From: Ancylobacter novellus DSM 506
Lineage (GTDB): Bacteria > Pseudomonadota > Alphaproteobacteria > Rhizobiales > Xanthobacteraceae
Assembly (NCBI RefSeq): GCF_000092925.1
Contig: NC_014217.1
Span: 1,178,001-1,242,000 of the forward strand
DNA: 64,000 bases
Direction of reading: 5' to 3'
Shown piece after piece: positions 17,311-26,609 of this stretch (positions are counted from its first letter, which is position 1; the number at the start of each line of letters is the position of its first letter). Below the pieces are notes generated by a model. That model was given only the letters and a program-made list of their open reading frames with translations. It searched no databases and had not been told where the DNA came from. A program made the position numbers and the translations under genes.

Positions 17311-18135
17311 TCAGCCGAAGGCGAGGTCGGCGATGCGGGCCAGCGCCTTCAGCACCTCGGGATCGTCGCTGAGCGGATGCAGCAGCGCCGCCTCGATGGC
17401 GATCTCCGGCTTCACGCCGTCGCGGATCAGCGTCGCGGCATAGACCAAGAGGCGGGTCGAGGCGCCTTCCTCCAGGTCCTGGCCCTTGAGGTCGCGCAGC
17501 GCGTTGGCGATGCGGACCAACGGGACGCAGCGGTCCCTTGCGAGCCCACTCTCGCGGGCGACGATCGCGGCCTCGGCCTCGGGGTCGGGAAAGTCGAACT
17601 GGATCGAGACGAAGCGCTGCCGGGTGGAGGGCTTCAGCGTCTTCAGCACGTTCTGGTAGCCGGGATTGTAGGAGGCGACGAGCATGAACTCGGCCGGCGC
17701 TTCCAGCAACTCGCCGGTGCGCTCCAGCGGCAGCACGCGCCGGTCGTCGGTGACCGGGTGCAGCACCACGGTGACGTCCTTGCGGGCCTCGACCACCTCG
17801 TCGAGATAGACGATCGCTCCCTCGCGCACAGCGCGGGTCAGCGGCCCGTCTACCCACACGGTCTCGCCGCCCTTGAGCAGATGGCGGCCGGTGAGGTCGG
17901 CGGCAGTCAGGTCGTCATGGCAGGAGACGGTGTAGAGCGGGCGGCCGAGCCAAGCCGCCATATGGGCGACGAAGCGGGTCTTGCCGCAGCCGGTCGGCCC
18001 CTTGAGCAGCACCGGGAGCTGGTTGCGATAGGCGTGCTCGAACAGTGCGCATTCCGCACCGGAGGGCGCGTAGAAGGGCAGCGGGTCGAGCGGCGCGGGA
18101 GCCATCTTCGCAGCGGCGTCGGAAAGGGCGGGCAT
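17311..18135 (-). CDS. norQ: MoxR-type AAA ATPase NorQ
   Basis: The 274-residue ATPase has Walker A GPTGCGKT (residues 46-53), Walker B IVYLDEV and the AAA-type arginine segment LKPSTRQRF. It fits the CbbQ/NirQ/NorQ family, which remodels or loads metal into its target, here NorB, together with NorD. The ATG at 18135 is supported by GGAGG upstream. The much longer open frame upstream is a shadow of norB. The gene follows norB by 71 bp. Confidence 0.94.
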   Translation of the reverse strand: MPALSDAAAKMAPAPLDPLPFYAPSGAECALFEHAYRNQLPVLLKGPTGCGKTRFVAHMAAWLGRPLYTVSCHDDLTAADLTGRHLLKGGETVWVDGPLTRAVREGAIVYLDEVVEARKDVTVVLHPVTDDRRVLPLERTGELLEAPAEFMLVASYNPGYQNVLKTLKPSTRQRFVSIQFDFPDPEAEAAIVARESGLARDRCVPLVRIANALRDLKGQDLEEGASTRLLVYAATLIRDGVKPEIAIEAALLHPLSDDPEVLKALARIADLAFG

Positions 18136-18206
18136 CGAAGGCCTCCGGGATGTTCGGGTGGGATCGGCGGGGGAAGCCGGGCGGCACGGCGCCGCCCGGT
18201 CCCGGT

Positions 18207-19556
18207 TCATTCCGCGGGCTGGACCGCGACCTTTGCGGGCCTGGCCTTGCGCTCGCGGACCGGACCGAACACCGACCAGAGGAACAGGATCGCCGAGATG
18301 CCGACCACCACGCCCGATCCGAGCCGCAGCCAGTAGAAGGGCGCGATCTGGTCCTGTACCTCCATGTAGGGCATGCCGAGCACGCGCTGCAGATGGACCT
18401 GGATGACGCCGGCGAAGGTGAGGGCGAAGGTCATCACCGTCATCGCCCCGGTCATCAGCCAGAAGGACAGGATGTTGAGCCCCTGGTGATAGGGCGCCTT
18501 CCCCCTGAGATACGGCATCGCATAGGTGATCAGCGCGAGGTTCAGCATCACATAGGCGCCGAAGAAGGCGAGATGGCCGTGCGCCGCCGTGAGCTGGGTG
18601 CCGTGCGTGTAGTAGTTCACGAAGGACAGGGTGTGCAGGAAGCCCCACACCCCGGCGCCGAAGAAGGCGCCCACGGTGCAGCCGAGCGACCACAGCACGG
18701 CGGCGCGGTTGGGATGGTCCTTGCGGCCCTTGAACACCATCCGGAAGGCGAAGATCACCATGGCGAAGAAGGGAGCGATCTCCAGCGCCGAGAACACCGA
18801 GCCGACCCACTGCCAGTAACCGGGCGCACCGATCCAGTAGTAGTGGTGGCCGGTGCCGAGGAGCCCTGAGAAGAGGGCGAGGCCGACGATCGAGTAGAGC
18901 CACTTCTCGACCACCTCGCGGTCGACGCCGGTGGTCTTGATCATCAGGAAGGCGAGCACGGAAGCCATCACCAGCTCCCAGACGCCCTCGACCCAGAGAT
19001 GGACGATGTACCACCAGTAGAGCTTGTCGAGGCTGAGGTTTGCCGGCGCATAGAAGGCGAACAGCCAGAACAGGGCGATGCCCCACAGGCCGAGCAGCAG
19101 CACGCTGGTCACCGCGGTCCGGCGTCCCTTCAGGACGGTCATGGAGACGTTGTAGAGGAAGATCAGGGCGACCACGACGATGGCGACCTTGATCCAGAGC
19201 GGCTGCTCGAGGAACTCGCGGCCCTCATGGACGCCGAGCGTGTAGCCGGCGACCGCCGACAGCGCACCGAACATCAGGAGGCCGAGCTGGATATAGGCGA
19301 GGAGCGGGCTCTCGATGTCGCGCTCGGCCTCCTCCGGCACGAGGTAATAGGCACAGCCGAAGAAGCCCATCAGCAGCCAGACGATCAGCGCGTTGGTGTG
19401 GATCATTCGGATGATGTTGAAGGGCAGCAGCTCGGAGAGCACGTTCGGCAGCACGTAGACGGTTCCGGCCAGCACTCCGGCGAGGATCTGGACCCCGAAC
19501 AGGACCATGGCGCAGGTGAAGTACCAGTACGCCACGCGTTGGCTTGCGTATTTCAT
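18207..19556 (-). CDS. norB: Nitric oxide reductase large subunit NorB
   Basis: This 449-residue, 12-segment membrane protein reduces two NO to N2O. It is the cytochrome-c-dependent form (cNOR), since it lacks the long N-terminal extension of the quinol type. Haem and Fe_B ligands are visible in the HTNALIVWLLMGFF, LLGTGHHYYWIG and GTQLTAAHGHLAFFG segments, and the family glutamates in LWVEGVWELV and FSALEIAPFF. The start MKYASQRVAYWYF follows norC by 12 bp. Its partners NorC, NorQ and NorD flank it. Confidence 0.97.
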   Translation of the reverse strand: MKYASQRVAYWYFTCAMVLFGVQILAGVLAGTVYVLPNVLSELLPFNIIRMIHTNALIVWLLMGFFGCAYYLVPEEAERDIESPLLAYIQLGLLMFGALSAVAGYTLGVHEGREFLEQPLWIKVAIVVVALIFLYNVSMTVLKGRRTAVTSVLLLGLWGIALFWLFAFYAPANLSLDKLYWWYIVHLWVEGVWELVMASVLAFLMIKTTGVDREVVEKWLYSIVGLALFSGLLGTGHHYYWIGAPGYWQWVGSVFSALEIAPFFAMVIFAFRMVFKGRKDHPNRAAVLWSLGCTVGAFFGAGVWGFLHTLSFVNYYTHGTQLTAAHGHLAFFGAYVMLNLALITYAMPYLRGKAPYHQGLNILSFWLMTGAMTVMTFALTFAGVIQVHLQRVLGMPYMEVQDQIAPFYWLRLGSGVVVGISAILFLWSVFGPVRERKARPAKVAVQPAE

Positions 19557-19568
19557 GGGTTTCCTCGC

Positions 19569-20021
19569 TCAGCCGGCGTCGTTGGGAGGCCACTTCTGGG
19601 TGTCGATGCGGCTCGTCCATTCCAGGAAGTCGACGAGGTCGTTGAGCTCCTGGTCGGTCAGGTGGAACTGCGGCATCTGCCGCCGGCCCTCGACGCCCGA
19701 GGGCTGCGACCGCATCCAGGCGATCAGCCCTTCGCGCGCGGCCTGCGGGTCGTCCTTGCCGCCATAGCGGATCCAGACATTGCCGACCTCCGGCGCGAAA
19801 TAGGCGCCCTCGCCGAGGATCGAGTGGCAGTTGATGCAGGAGTTCTTCTCCCACACATGCTTGCCGCGGATGACGCTTTCGGAAAGCGTCGCCTCGTCGG
19901 TGGACGTGGTGACGATGTGCCAGTGGCTCTGGGCGGTGAGGCCAACGAACACCACGAAGAAGAAGATGGAGCCGCCATAGAAGACGTTTCGGGCGGCGGA
20001 TTTGGTGAAGCGTTCGCTCAT
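19569..20021 (-). CDS. norC: Nitric oxide reductase cytochrome c subunit NorC
   Basis: This 150-residue protein is anchored by one N-terminal membrane segment (residues 13-31) and holds one c-type haem: CINCH at residues 62-66 with the distal methionine in RRQMPQFH (Met116). It feeds electrons from pseudoazurin or cytochrome c to NorB in the periplasm. It heads norCBQD. A box very like that of the DUF2249 gene is centred about 105 bp upstream. Confidence 0.96.
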   Translation of the reverse strand: MSERFTKSAARNVFYGGSIFFFVVFVGLTAQSHWHIVTTSTDEATLSESVIRGKHVWEKNSCINCHSILGEGAYFAPEVGNVWIRYGGKDDPQAAREGLIAWMRSQPSGVEGRRQMPQFHLTDQELNDLVDFLEWTSRIDTQKWPPNDAG

Positions 20022-20119
20022 GCGGCCGCGCCCCCGTGGCTTGCGGACATTGAGAGTCTCCCTCGGCCGTGCGGATGCCGGCGCTGCTCCCTTCCTAGGG
20101 TGCGGCGAGGCGGCGAACG

Positions 20120-20133
20120 TTGTCGGGGAACAA
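20120..20133. promoter_or_regulatory. Candidate NnrR box upstream of norCBQD
   Basis: TTGTCGGGGAACAA has TTGT-N6-ACAA symmetry. It lies between the napC terminator and the norC start, centred 105 bp before the ATG. Confidence 0.65.
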
Positions 20134-20194
20134 ACTTCCGCGCAGAGGGCGAAGCCGGCTACCGGGCGGGGATTAGCGCATGCGCGCTCGCGAC

Positions 20195-20221
20195 GAGGGC
20201 CGCGGCGGCGCCGCGGCCCTC
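20195..20221. terminator. Hairpin terminator after napC
   Basis: A perfect 12-bp GC stem (20195-20206 with 20210-20221) closes a three-base loop, 29 bp beyond the napC stop. It separates the nap operon from the norC promoter. The T run is weak, so termination could need Rho. Confidence 0.7.
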
Positions 20222-20250
20222 ATATTCCCTTTGAGCGTTGAACCGAACGG

Positions 20251-20955
20251 CTAGGGCAGCGAGGCGGTATAGGCCCGCAACTCGTGTTCCAGATGAAGGG
20301 AGGACTGGTCCTTGCCCTGGAGTTCCGGCGCTTCCTTCCAGCCCGGCTCCACGCCGGTCATGTCCGGCAATTGGTGGGCGATACCCTTGTGGCAGTCGAT
20401 GCAGGTGCGCTGCCCCGTGAGCAGATAGCGGCCATGGATCTCGGCCGCCCGGCGGGTCTGCTTGGTGAAATCCATGGCGACCGACGAGTGACAGTTGCGG
20501 CACTCCAGGGAATCGTTCGCCTCGAGCCGCGCCCATTCGTGCTTGGCGAGCGTCAGCCGCATGTCAAGGAACTTCTCGCGGGTCGAGATGGTGCCGAAGA
20601 TCTTGCCCCAAACCTCCTTGGAGGCCTGCATCTTGCGGGCGATCTTGTCGGTCCACTCATGCGGCACATGGCAGTCCGGGCAGGTGGCGCGCACTCCTGA
20701 GCGGTTGGTGAAGTGCACCGTCGATTGCAGCTCCTGATAGACGTTGTCGCGCATCTCGTGGCAGGAGGTGCAGAATTTCTCGGTGTTGGTGATCTCCAGC
20801 GCGGTGTTGAAGCCGCCCCAGAAGATGACGCCGCAGATAAAGCCGCCCAGGGTCAGGAAGCCGAGCGGAAGATAGGCGCTCGGCCGGCTGATGATCTGCC
20901 AGAAGCGCACCACGAGGCGCCAGGCGGCGAGGATGAGAGCCTTCAGCTTCCCCAT
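20251..20955 (-). CDS. napC: Tetrahaem quinol dehydrogenase NapC
   Basis: This 234-residue NapC/NirT protein has one N-terminal membrane anchor (about residues 28-48) and four c-haem motifs: CTSCH, CPDCH, CRNCH and CIDCH. It oxidises quinol in the membrane and passes electrons to NapAB in the periplasm. It is the last nap gene, nine bases after napB, and is followed by a strong hairpin. Confidence 0.96.
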   Translation of the reverse strand: MGKLKALILAAWRLVVRFWQIISRPSAYLPLGFLTLGGFICGVIFWGGFNTALEITNTEKFCTSCHEMRDNVYQELQSTVHFTNRSGVRATCPDCHVPHEWTDKIARKMQASKEVWGKIFGTISTREKFLDMRLTLAKHEWARLEANDSLECRNCHSSVAMDFTKQTRRAAEIHGRYLLTGQRTCIDCHKGIAHQLPDMTGVEPGWKEAPELQGKDQSSLHLEHELRAYTASLP

Positions 20956-20964
20956 CGCGCCGGC

Positions 20965-21465
20965 CTACTTGTTGCGGCCGACATCGTCGGCGTCGACGAA
21001 GTTGTTCGGCACCAGCGGCCGCGCGTCGGTCTGCTGGACATGGCACTCGGTGCAGAAATAGCGGCGCGGCGTAACGTCGGCGAGCACCTGCCCGTCGCGG
21101 TCCTGGAAATGCGTCACGCTGATCATCGGCGCGCCCGAGCCCTCGGTGAATTCGCGCTTGTGGCAGTCGAGGCAGCGATTGGCGTTGAGCGTGAGCTGAT
21201 AGCCGTCGATCGAATGCGGGATGATCGGTGGCTGCTCGGGATAGTTCCGCATCCGCCGCATGTCGTCGACGACCGGGCGGTCGAGCGGCGGGATCGAGTT
21301 CTGCGCCATCGGGTCGGCGGTCCCGGTGAGCCGAGGCACCAGCGTGACCGGCCCCGTCTCCTGCGAGCGGGCGCCGAGCACGGCGAGCGAGGAACCGGCG
21401 CAGGCCGCAAACGCGATCAGCAGGAGCGACAAGGCGTTCAGACGGGGACGATCTTGACCGCGCAT
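20965..21465 (-). CDS. napB: Periplasmic nitrate reductase dihaem subunit NapB
   Basis: The protein has 166 residues, an N-terminal export signal (about residues 8-30) and two c-haem sites, CLDCH and CTECH, with the NapB stretch [19 protein letters not shown]. It carries electrons from NapC to NapA. The start at 21465 ([10 protein letters not shown]) overlaps the last 28 bases of napA; this gives a normal signal peptide, while longer versions do not. Overlap implies coupled translation. Confidence 0.93.
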   Translation of the reverse strand: MRGQDRPRLNALSLLLIAFAACAGSSLAVLGARSQETGPVTLVPRLTGTADPMAQNSIPPLDRPVVDDMRRMRNYPEQPPIIPHSIDGYQLTLNANRCLDCHKREFTEGSGAPMISVTHFQDRDGQVLADVTPRRYFCTECHVQQTDARPLVPNNFVDADDVGRNK

Positions 21466-23933
21466 TTCTTGAAATCCGTCTGCTTGGAGATGGGGTCGGT
21501 CGCGTCGAGGGTCGTCTTGTTGATGAGCTGGCTGGCGTCGAACCACGGGACGAACACCACGCCCTCGGGCATGCGGTTGCGCCCGCGGGTCTCGATCCGC
21601 GTCCGCATCTCGCCGCGCCGCGAGATGACGCGGACCTCGGCGCCCTGGTTGAGCCCGCGCTTGCGCGCATCCTCGGCATGCATGAAGCAGCGCGCGCCGG
21701 GGAAGGCCTTGAACAGCTCTGGCACCCGCATGGTCATGGAGCCGGAATGCCAGTGCTCCAGCACGCGGCCGGTCACCAGCCAGAAGTCGTATTCCGCGTC
21801 CGGCACCTCGGCCGGCGGCTCATAGGGCACGGCGATGATCTTGGCCCGTCCATCGGCATTGCCGTAGAACTCGACGCCCTTGCCGGCCTTCACATAGGGG
21901 TCGAGCCCCTCGCGGTAGCGCCAGCGGGTCTCCTTGCCGTCCACCACCGGCCAGCGCAGGCCGCGTACCTGGTGATAGGTGTCGAACGGCGCGAGGTCGT
22001 GGCCATGGCCGCGCCCGAAGGCGGCATATTCCTCGAACAGCCCCTTCTGCACGTAGAAACCGAAATCCGCGGCCTCGTTATTGGCATAGTCCGGATTGAG
22101 CTCGCTCACCGGGAAACGGTCGACGTTACCGTTCTTGAACAGCACCTCGAACAGGCTCTTGCCACGATAGTTCGGATTGGCGTCGAGGATCTCCGCCGGC
22201 CACACCTCGTCGGTGGTGAAGCGCTTGGAGAATTCCATCATCTGCCAGAGGTCGGAGCGCGCCTCGCCGGGCGCCTGCACCAGCTGTTGCCAGAAATGGG
22301 TGCGCCGCTCGGCATTGCCGTAGGCACCTTCCTTCTCCACCCACATCGCCGCCGGCAGGATCAGGTCGGCGGCCATGGCGGTCACCGTCGGATAGGCGTC
22401 GGAGACGACGACGAAGTTCTCCGGGTTGCGGTAGCCGGGATAGGCCTCGTGCGTGTTGTTCGGCGAGGCCTGCAGGTTGTTGTTGACCTGTATCCAGTAG
22501 AAATTGAGCTTACCGTCGCGCAGCATGCGGTCCTGCTGGACCGCATGGTAGCCGGGCTTCTCCGGGATGATGCCGTGCGGGATGCGCCAGATCTCCTCGG
22601 CGTGCTCGCGATGCTTCGGATTGGTCACGACCATGTCGGCCGGCAGCCGGTGGGCGAAGGTACCGACCTCGCGCGCCGTGCCGCAGGCCGAGGGCTGGCC
22701 GGTGAGCGAGAACGGGCTGTTGCCCGGCTCGGAGATCTTCCCCGTCAGCAGATGCAGGTTGTAGACGAGCTGGTTCGCCCATACGCCGCGCACATGCTGG
22801 TTGAAGCCCATGGTCCAGAGCGAGACCACCTTGCGCTGCGGATCGGCATAGAGCTCGGCGAGCTGCTCCAGGAAGCCGGGCTCGACGCCGCTGAGCTTGG
22901 ACACTTTGTCGAGCGTGTAGTCCTTCACGAAAGCGGCGTAAGCATCGAAGTCGATCGGCTCGGTCGCCGCCACGTCCTTGGCCTTGCGTGCCGCCACCTC
23001 GCGCGGGTCGTCGTCCCGCAGCCCGTAGCCGATCTCCGTCGCTCCGCGCACGAAGGCCGCGTGGTCGCGGACGAAGTCCTTGTTGACGCGGCCCGTCGTG
23101 ATGATGTGGTTGGCGATGTAGTTGAGGATGGCGAGATCGGTGCCCGGCTTGAAGACGATCGGGATATCCGCGAGGTCCGAGCTGCGATTGGTGAAGGTGG
23201 AGAGCACCGCCACCTTCACATGCGGATTGCCGAGGCGCCGGTCGGCGACGCGGGTCCACAGGATGGGATGCATCTCCGCCATGTTCGAGCCCCAGAGCAC
23301 GAAGGCGTCCGTGGCCTCGAAGTCGTCATAGCAGCCCATCGGCTCGTCCATGCCGAAGGTGCGCATGAAGGCATAGGCGGCGGACGCCATGCAGTGGCGG
23401 GCATTGGGATCGAGATTGTTAGAGCGCAGGCCGGCGCGCATCAGCTTGGTGGCCGTGTAGCCTTCCCAGATGGTCCACTGCCCCGAGCCGAACATGCCGA
23501 CGGCGGTCGGCCCCTTCTCCTTCAGCACGCGCTTGGCCTGGGCGGCCATGACGTCGAACGCCTCGTCCCAGCTCACCGGCGTGAACTCGCCGTCCTTGGC
23601 ATAGGCGCCGTTCTTCTTGCGCAGCAGCGGCTGGGTGAGGCGGTCGCCGCCATACATGATCTTGGAGAGGAAATAGCCCTTCACGCAGTTGAGGCCGCGA
23701 TTGACCTCGGCGAGCACGTCGCCATGGGTGGCGACGACGCGCCCCTCCTTGACGCCGACCATGACACCGCAGCCGGTGCCGCAGAAGCGGCAGGGCGCCT
23801 TCGACCATTGGATCTTCAGCGCCTCGACGCCGCCGGTCACCGGCTGGGCGACCGCCGGCAGGCTGATATTGGCGGCAAGCGCGGCGACGCCAGCGGCCTG
23901 CGCCTTGAGGATTTCGCGGCGTGACGGGCTCAT
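21438..23933 (-). CDS. napA: Periplasmic nitrate reductase catalytic subunit NapA
   Basis: NapA reduces nitrate to nitrite with a bis-MGD molybdenum cofactor and one 4Fe-4S cluster. The 831-residue precursor starts with a Tat signal ([11 protein letters not shown]). Cluster cysteines are 48, 51, 55 and 83 ([10 protein letters not shown] ... NCVKGYF). Cys181 in NARHCMASA is the molybdenum ligand. The remaining molybdopterin-binding domains run to the C-terminus without breaks. The start overlaps the napD stop as ATGA. Nap is the only nitrate reductase here; no nar genes occur. Confidence 0.97.
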   Translation of the reverse strand: MSPSRREILKAQAAGVAALAANISLPAVAQPVTGGVEALKIQWSKAPCRFCGTGCGVMVGVKEGRVVATHGDVLAEVNRGLNCVKGYFLSKIMYGGDRLTQPLLRKKNGAYAKDGEFTPVSWDEAFDVMAAQAKRVLKEKGPTAVGMFGSGQWTIWEGYTATKLMRAGLRSNNLDPNARHCMASAAYAFMRTFGMDEPMGCYDDFEATDAFVLWGSNMAEMHPILWTRVADRRLGNPHVKVAVLSTFTNRSSDLADIPIVFKPGTDLAILNYIANHIITTGRVNKDFVRDHAAFVRGATEIGYGLRDDDPREVAARKAKDVAATEPIDFDAYAAFVKDYTLDKVSKLSGVEPGFLEQLAELYADPQRKVVSLWTMGFNQHVRGVWANQLVYNLHLLTGKISEPGNSPFSLTGQPSACGTAREVGTFAHRLPADMVVTNPKHREHAEEIWRIPHGIIPEKPGYHAVQQDRMLRDGKLNFYWIQVNNNLQASPNNTHEAYPGYRNPENFVVVSDAYPTVTAMAADLILPAAMWVEKEGAYGNAERRTHFWQQLVQAPGEARSDLWQMMEFSKRFTTDEVWPAEILDANPNYRGKSLFEVLFKNGNVDRFPVSELNPDYANNEAADFGFYVQKGLFEEYAAFGRGHGHDLAPFDTYHQVRGLRWPVVDGKETRWRYREGLDPYVKAGKGVEFYGNADGRAKIIAVPYEPPAEVPDAEYDFWLVTGRVLEHWHSGSMTMRVPELFKAFPGARCFMHAEDARKRGLNQGAEVRVISRRGEMRTRIETRGRNRMPEGVVFVPWFDASQLINKTTLDATDPISKQTDFKKCAVKIVPV

Positions 23934-24193
23934 GGGACAGCTCCGGGATCGTCCTGGATGTCGATCTGTTCGAAAACGAGGTTGGCAGCGAGGACACCGT
24001 CCATCAGCCCGATCGCGGCGAGCCGGGAGCCGACCTCGCCCGTGCTCGCGCCTTCCAGCACGATCACGATCTTGCCGTCCTGGACGTAGTGGACCTCGGT
24101 GTCCGGCAGGGCCTCCAGCCGGGCCGCGACCTCGGCGCAGCGATGCGGGAAGGCGATCACCACCGCGCTGGATATGTGGCGGACGTCATCCAT
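23930..24193 (-). CDS. napD: NapA signal-peptide chaperone NapD
   Basis: This 87-residue protein fits NapD, which binds the Tat signal of NapA and holds back export until the cofactor is in place. Typical features are [21 protein letters not shown] and [17 protein letters not shown]. It overlaps napF by eight bases upstream and napA by four bases downstream, so all three are translationally linked. Confidence 0.93.
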   Translation of the reverse strand: MDDVRHISSAVVIAFPHRCAEVAARLEALPDTEVHYVQDGKIVIVLEGASTGEVGSRLAAIGLMDGVLAANLVFEQIDIQDDPGAVP

Positions 24194-24698
24194 GGCCCGC
24201 CTCCATCACGGCGGCATCGGCGAGGCTCACGGCGATGGCGTCGGCCGGGCAGGCGGCGATGCAGGCGCCGCAGCCGGTGCATCGATCTGCGGCGAGACTC
24301 GGCAGGGCAGGGCCACCAAGTCTCATCTGGAAACGGATAGCCGCCTCAGGACACGCATCCCCGCAGCTCTCGCAGACGATGCCGCGGCCGGCAAAGCAGG
24401 CGTGCCTGATGACCGCGATGTGTGGGAACGGCGTGAGTGTGCGGTCGAAGACCGGCTCCGGGCAGGCATCGGCGCAGCTTCCGCAGAAGGTGCATTCGCC
24501 GGCTTTGAAATCGACGAACGGCTTCTGCCGGTCGTCCAACGCGATGATCGATTGCGGGCAGGCCTCGACGCAGGCGCCGCAGCCGGAACAGGCCGAGACG
24601 ATAGCCGCCTCGCGGCTCCACGGCGGCCGCGGCACCGGATGCGCGGTCGCGAAGCGTCCGCTCAGGAACGTGCGCCGGTCGAGCCCGGATCCGCCCAT
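24186..24698 (-). CDS. napF: NapF ferredoxin-type maturation protein
   Basis: The 170-residue protein contains several 4Fe-4S cysteine motifs: CSGCGACVEACP, CTFCGSCADACP, CESCGDACP and CTGCGACIAACP. An RR-containing N-terminus (GLDRRTFLSGRFA) resembles a Tat motif, but NapF stays cytoplasmic in studied cases and helps assemble the NapA cluster. It lies between napE and napD. Confidence 0.93.
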   Translation of the reverse strand: MGGSGLDRRTFLSGRFATAHPVPRPPWSREAAIVSACSGCGACVEACPQSIIALDDRQKPFVDFKAGECTFCGSCADACPEPVFDRTLTPFPHIAVIRHACFAGRGIVCESCGDACPEAAIRFQMRLGGPALPSLAADRCTGCGACIAACPADAIAVSLADAAVMEAGHG

Positions 24699-24706
24699 GG
24701 CATCAC

Positions 24707-24907
24707 CTAATGGGCCGGCGGGCCGGGCGGCCCGTAGATCAGCTGGAACATCCAGACGAGGAAGCCGTAGCCGCCGACGACACCGACGGCAAGGATCGGC
24801 CAGATGAGGACGGCGAGCACGACGAAGGCGAGGATTTCCTCACGCCGGGAGGGCGGCGGGACCGTGTGTCCGGCCAAAGCATGGTCTTCGGAGGTATTCG
24901 GAGCCAT
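24707..24907 (-). CDS. napE: NapE small membrane protein
   Basis: This 66-residue protein has one or two hydrophobic segments (about residues 26-58, AFVVLAVLIWPILAVGVVGG) and ends PPGPPAH. It matches NapE in size, topology and place at the head of napEFDABC. Its function is unknown. The start ATG at 24907 was chosen because the longer frame enters the promoter region. The gap to napF is eight bases. Confidence 0.88.
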   Translation of the reverse strand: MAPNTSEDHALAGHTVPPPSRREEILAFVVLAVLIWPILAVGVVGGYGFLVWMFQLIYGPPGPPAH

Positions 24908-24945
24908 TGGCGGCCTCGATACGCACAAGCAAAGCCAGTTTGTAG

Positions 24946-24957
24946 TTCTTATAAGAA
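24946..24957. promoter_or_regulatory. AT-rich palindrome upstream of napE
   Basis: TTCTTATAAGAA is a perfect 12-bp palindrome in an otherwise GC-rich region, centred 44 bp before the napE ATG. It does not match the TTG-N8-CAA boxes of the other denitrification genes. It may be an operator or overlap a promoter element; the binding protein is unknown. Confidence 0.4.
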
Positions 24958-25100
24958 AGTAGCGTGAACCCGCGGCGATGTCGATCCGTGTGGCCCAGGC
25001 TGCCGTCGGACAGCCCGCGTCGGCCGCTACAATGGAGGCGGCGGCAGGTCGGCCATGCATATGTCCGCAGTTTGTCGCGGGATTCGGTCGGAACTGGCGC

Positions 25101-26456
25101 TTACCGCATGTCGAAGAGTTCCTGATGGAAGCGTTCCTCGACGGGAAAGCCCTGAGCCGCAAAGTCCCGTCGCAGTGCTTCGCCGAAGCCGGCGGGGCCG
25201 CAGAACCAGATGCTTGCCTCGCGCCAATCCGGCACTTCCTCGCGGATGCGGGTGCCGGTGAGCCGGCCATCGCGGGCGCTGATCAGGAGATGCAGGCGCA
25301 CATTGGCCGCCCCCGCGTCCCGCGCGAGCTTCGCCAGCGCGACCTCGTCCACATCGGCGGTGGCGTGGAACAGGTCCGCCGTCTGGCCTTCCGGCCAGTC
25401 GGGCGCGTCGCCGCGCAGGGCCATATGCTTCATCCGGGCGACGAACGGCGTGATGCCGATGCCGCCGCCGATCCAGATCTGATGGCGGCAATCGTCGTCG
25501 AAGGTGAAGCAGCCATAGGGGCCTTCCACCTGCACCTCCTGTCCGGCGCGCAGCTTCTCGCGCAGCCGGCCGGTGTGGTCGCCGAGCTCCTTGGTGATGA
25601 AGGTGATCCGTGGATGATCCGGGTGCCAGCCGGAGGCGATGGTGTAGGGATGCGCGCCTTCGGACGCATCCGACATGGCGAAGGCGAACTGGCCCGGCCG
25701 ATGCCCCGGCCAGCTGCGGGGCACATCGATGATGGTTTCGAGCGCTTTGACGCCCGGATAGTATCTGAATTCGGCGATCCGCCCCTTCACCTGTCGCGCG
25801 GCGCCCACGCGGCGCAGCAGCACGATCCCGGCCGCGTAGGCGCCGCCGGCCAGAAGCAGAGCCGTCGCGACGCCGAGCGGCGTCATCCAGTCGGCGAAAT
25901 TCAGCAGCACCACCGCGTGGAACGCCAGTACCAGATATGCGACGGCGAGCAGGCGGTGGGTCTTGTAGAACCAGCGGTAGGGAAAGGCGCGGATCAGCGC
26001 CAGCGCGATCAGCACCACTGCCGCGTAGAAAGCCCATTCGCCGACGCCCTCGGCAGTGCCGCGCAGGCTTGAGAACAGGGCCTCCACCGGGTCCGCAGGC
26101 GCCGGGCGAGCGCCGCTCCGCACCGGCCGTTCCAGAAACCCCCAGCCCACCGCCCATTTCGGTCCCTGCGCCCACAGCCAATGGATGATGGCGACGACGA
26201 GCGCGGTGATGCCGAGCCATTTGTGGAGGCGGTACATCTTGTCCAGCCCGCCCATCCAGCGCTCGGGCCAGCGCGGGCGCAGCGCGAGCATCATCGCCAC
26301 GCTCATGGCCGCGATCGCGAGGACGCCGGTATATTGCACGGCGGCCGCTCTTGCCGCGAAGAAGCCGCTCGACTGGAACACCCCAGGCTCGGCCGCGACC
26401 CACAGCACGGAGAGAACGGCGAGGAGGGCGAAAAGGGCCAGCTTGATGTGTCGCAT
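25101..26456 (-). CDS. Ferric-reductase-like transmembrane flavocytochrome
   Basis: This 451-residue protein has an N-terminal membrane half of about six segments with paired haem histidines (YRLHKWLGITALVVAIIHW and YKTHRLLAVAYLVLAFH). A C-terminal FAD/NAD(P)H reductase half follows, with HPYTIASG for FAD, GGGIGITPF for NAD(P)H and WFCGPAGFGEAL at the end. It belongs to the ferric reductase/NADPH oxidase superfamily, moving electrons from cytoplasmic NAD(P)H across the membrane. Neighbouring nap and flavin genes suggest a respiratory or iron-linked role; the acceptor is unknown. It is separated from the upstream genes by a hairpin. Confidence 0.87.
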   Translation of the reverse strand: MRHIKLALFALLAVLSVLWVAAEPGVFQSSGFFAARAAAVQYTGVLAIAAMSVAMMLALRPRWPERWMGGLDKMYRLHKWLGITALVVAIIHWLWAQGPKWAVGWGFLERPVRSGARPAPADPVEALFSSLRGTAEGVGEWAFYAAVVLIALALIRAFPYRWFYKTHRLLAVAYLVLAFHAVVLLNFADWMTPLGVATALLLAGGAYAAGIVLLRRVGAARQVKGRIAEFRYYPGVKALETIIDVPRSWPGHRPGQFAFAMSDASEGAHPYTIASGWHPDHPRITFITKELGDHTGRLREKLRAGQEVQVEGPYGCFTFDDDCRHQIWIGGGIGITPFVARMKHMALRGDAPDWPEGQTADLFHATADVDEVALAKLARDAGAANVRLHLLISARDGRLTGTRIREEVPDWREASIWFCGPAGFGEALRRDFAAQGFPVEERFHQELFDMR

Positions 26457-26531
26457 GTCTCGGGCTTTCTTCCTTCCGCGCCAAGCTGCTCGCGATCCGA
26501 ATGGCTAGGCTCGCGAAACAGATACCCGGCG

Positions 26532-26566
26532 CCCCGCTTGCCGCATTGAGCGGCCTCAAGGCGGGG
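26532..26566. terminator. Hairpin between VIT gene and ferric-reductase-like gene
   Basis: CCCCGC (26532-26537) pairs with GCGGGG (26561-26566), with an inner CCGC/GCGG stem (26541-26544 and 26550-26553). It begins 43 bp past the VIT-family stop and probably ends the upstream operon. Confidence 0.55.
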
Positions 26567-26609
26567 TGCGATCGCGAGAGGGACGACGAGGTCGTAGACG
26601 GAAGGCTCG

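Noticed and set aside
21678-23924. 748-codon open frame on the plus strand
   Set aside because: It is antisense to napA, which is certain. The frame has no domain features.
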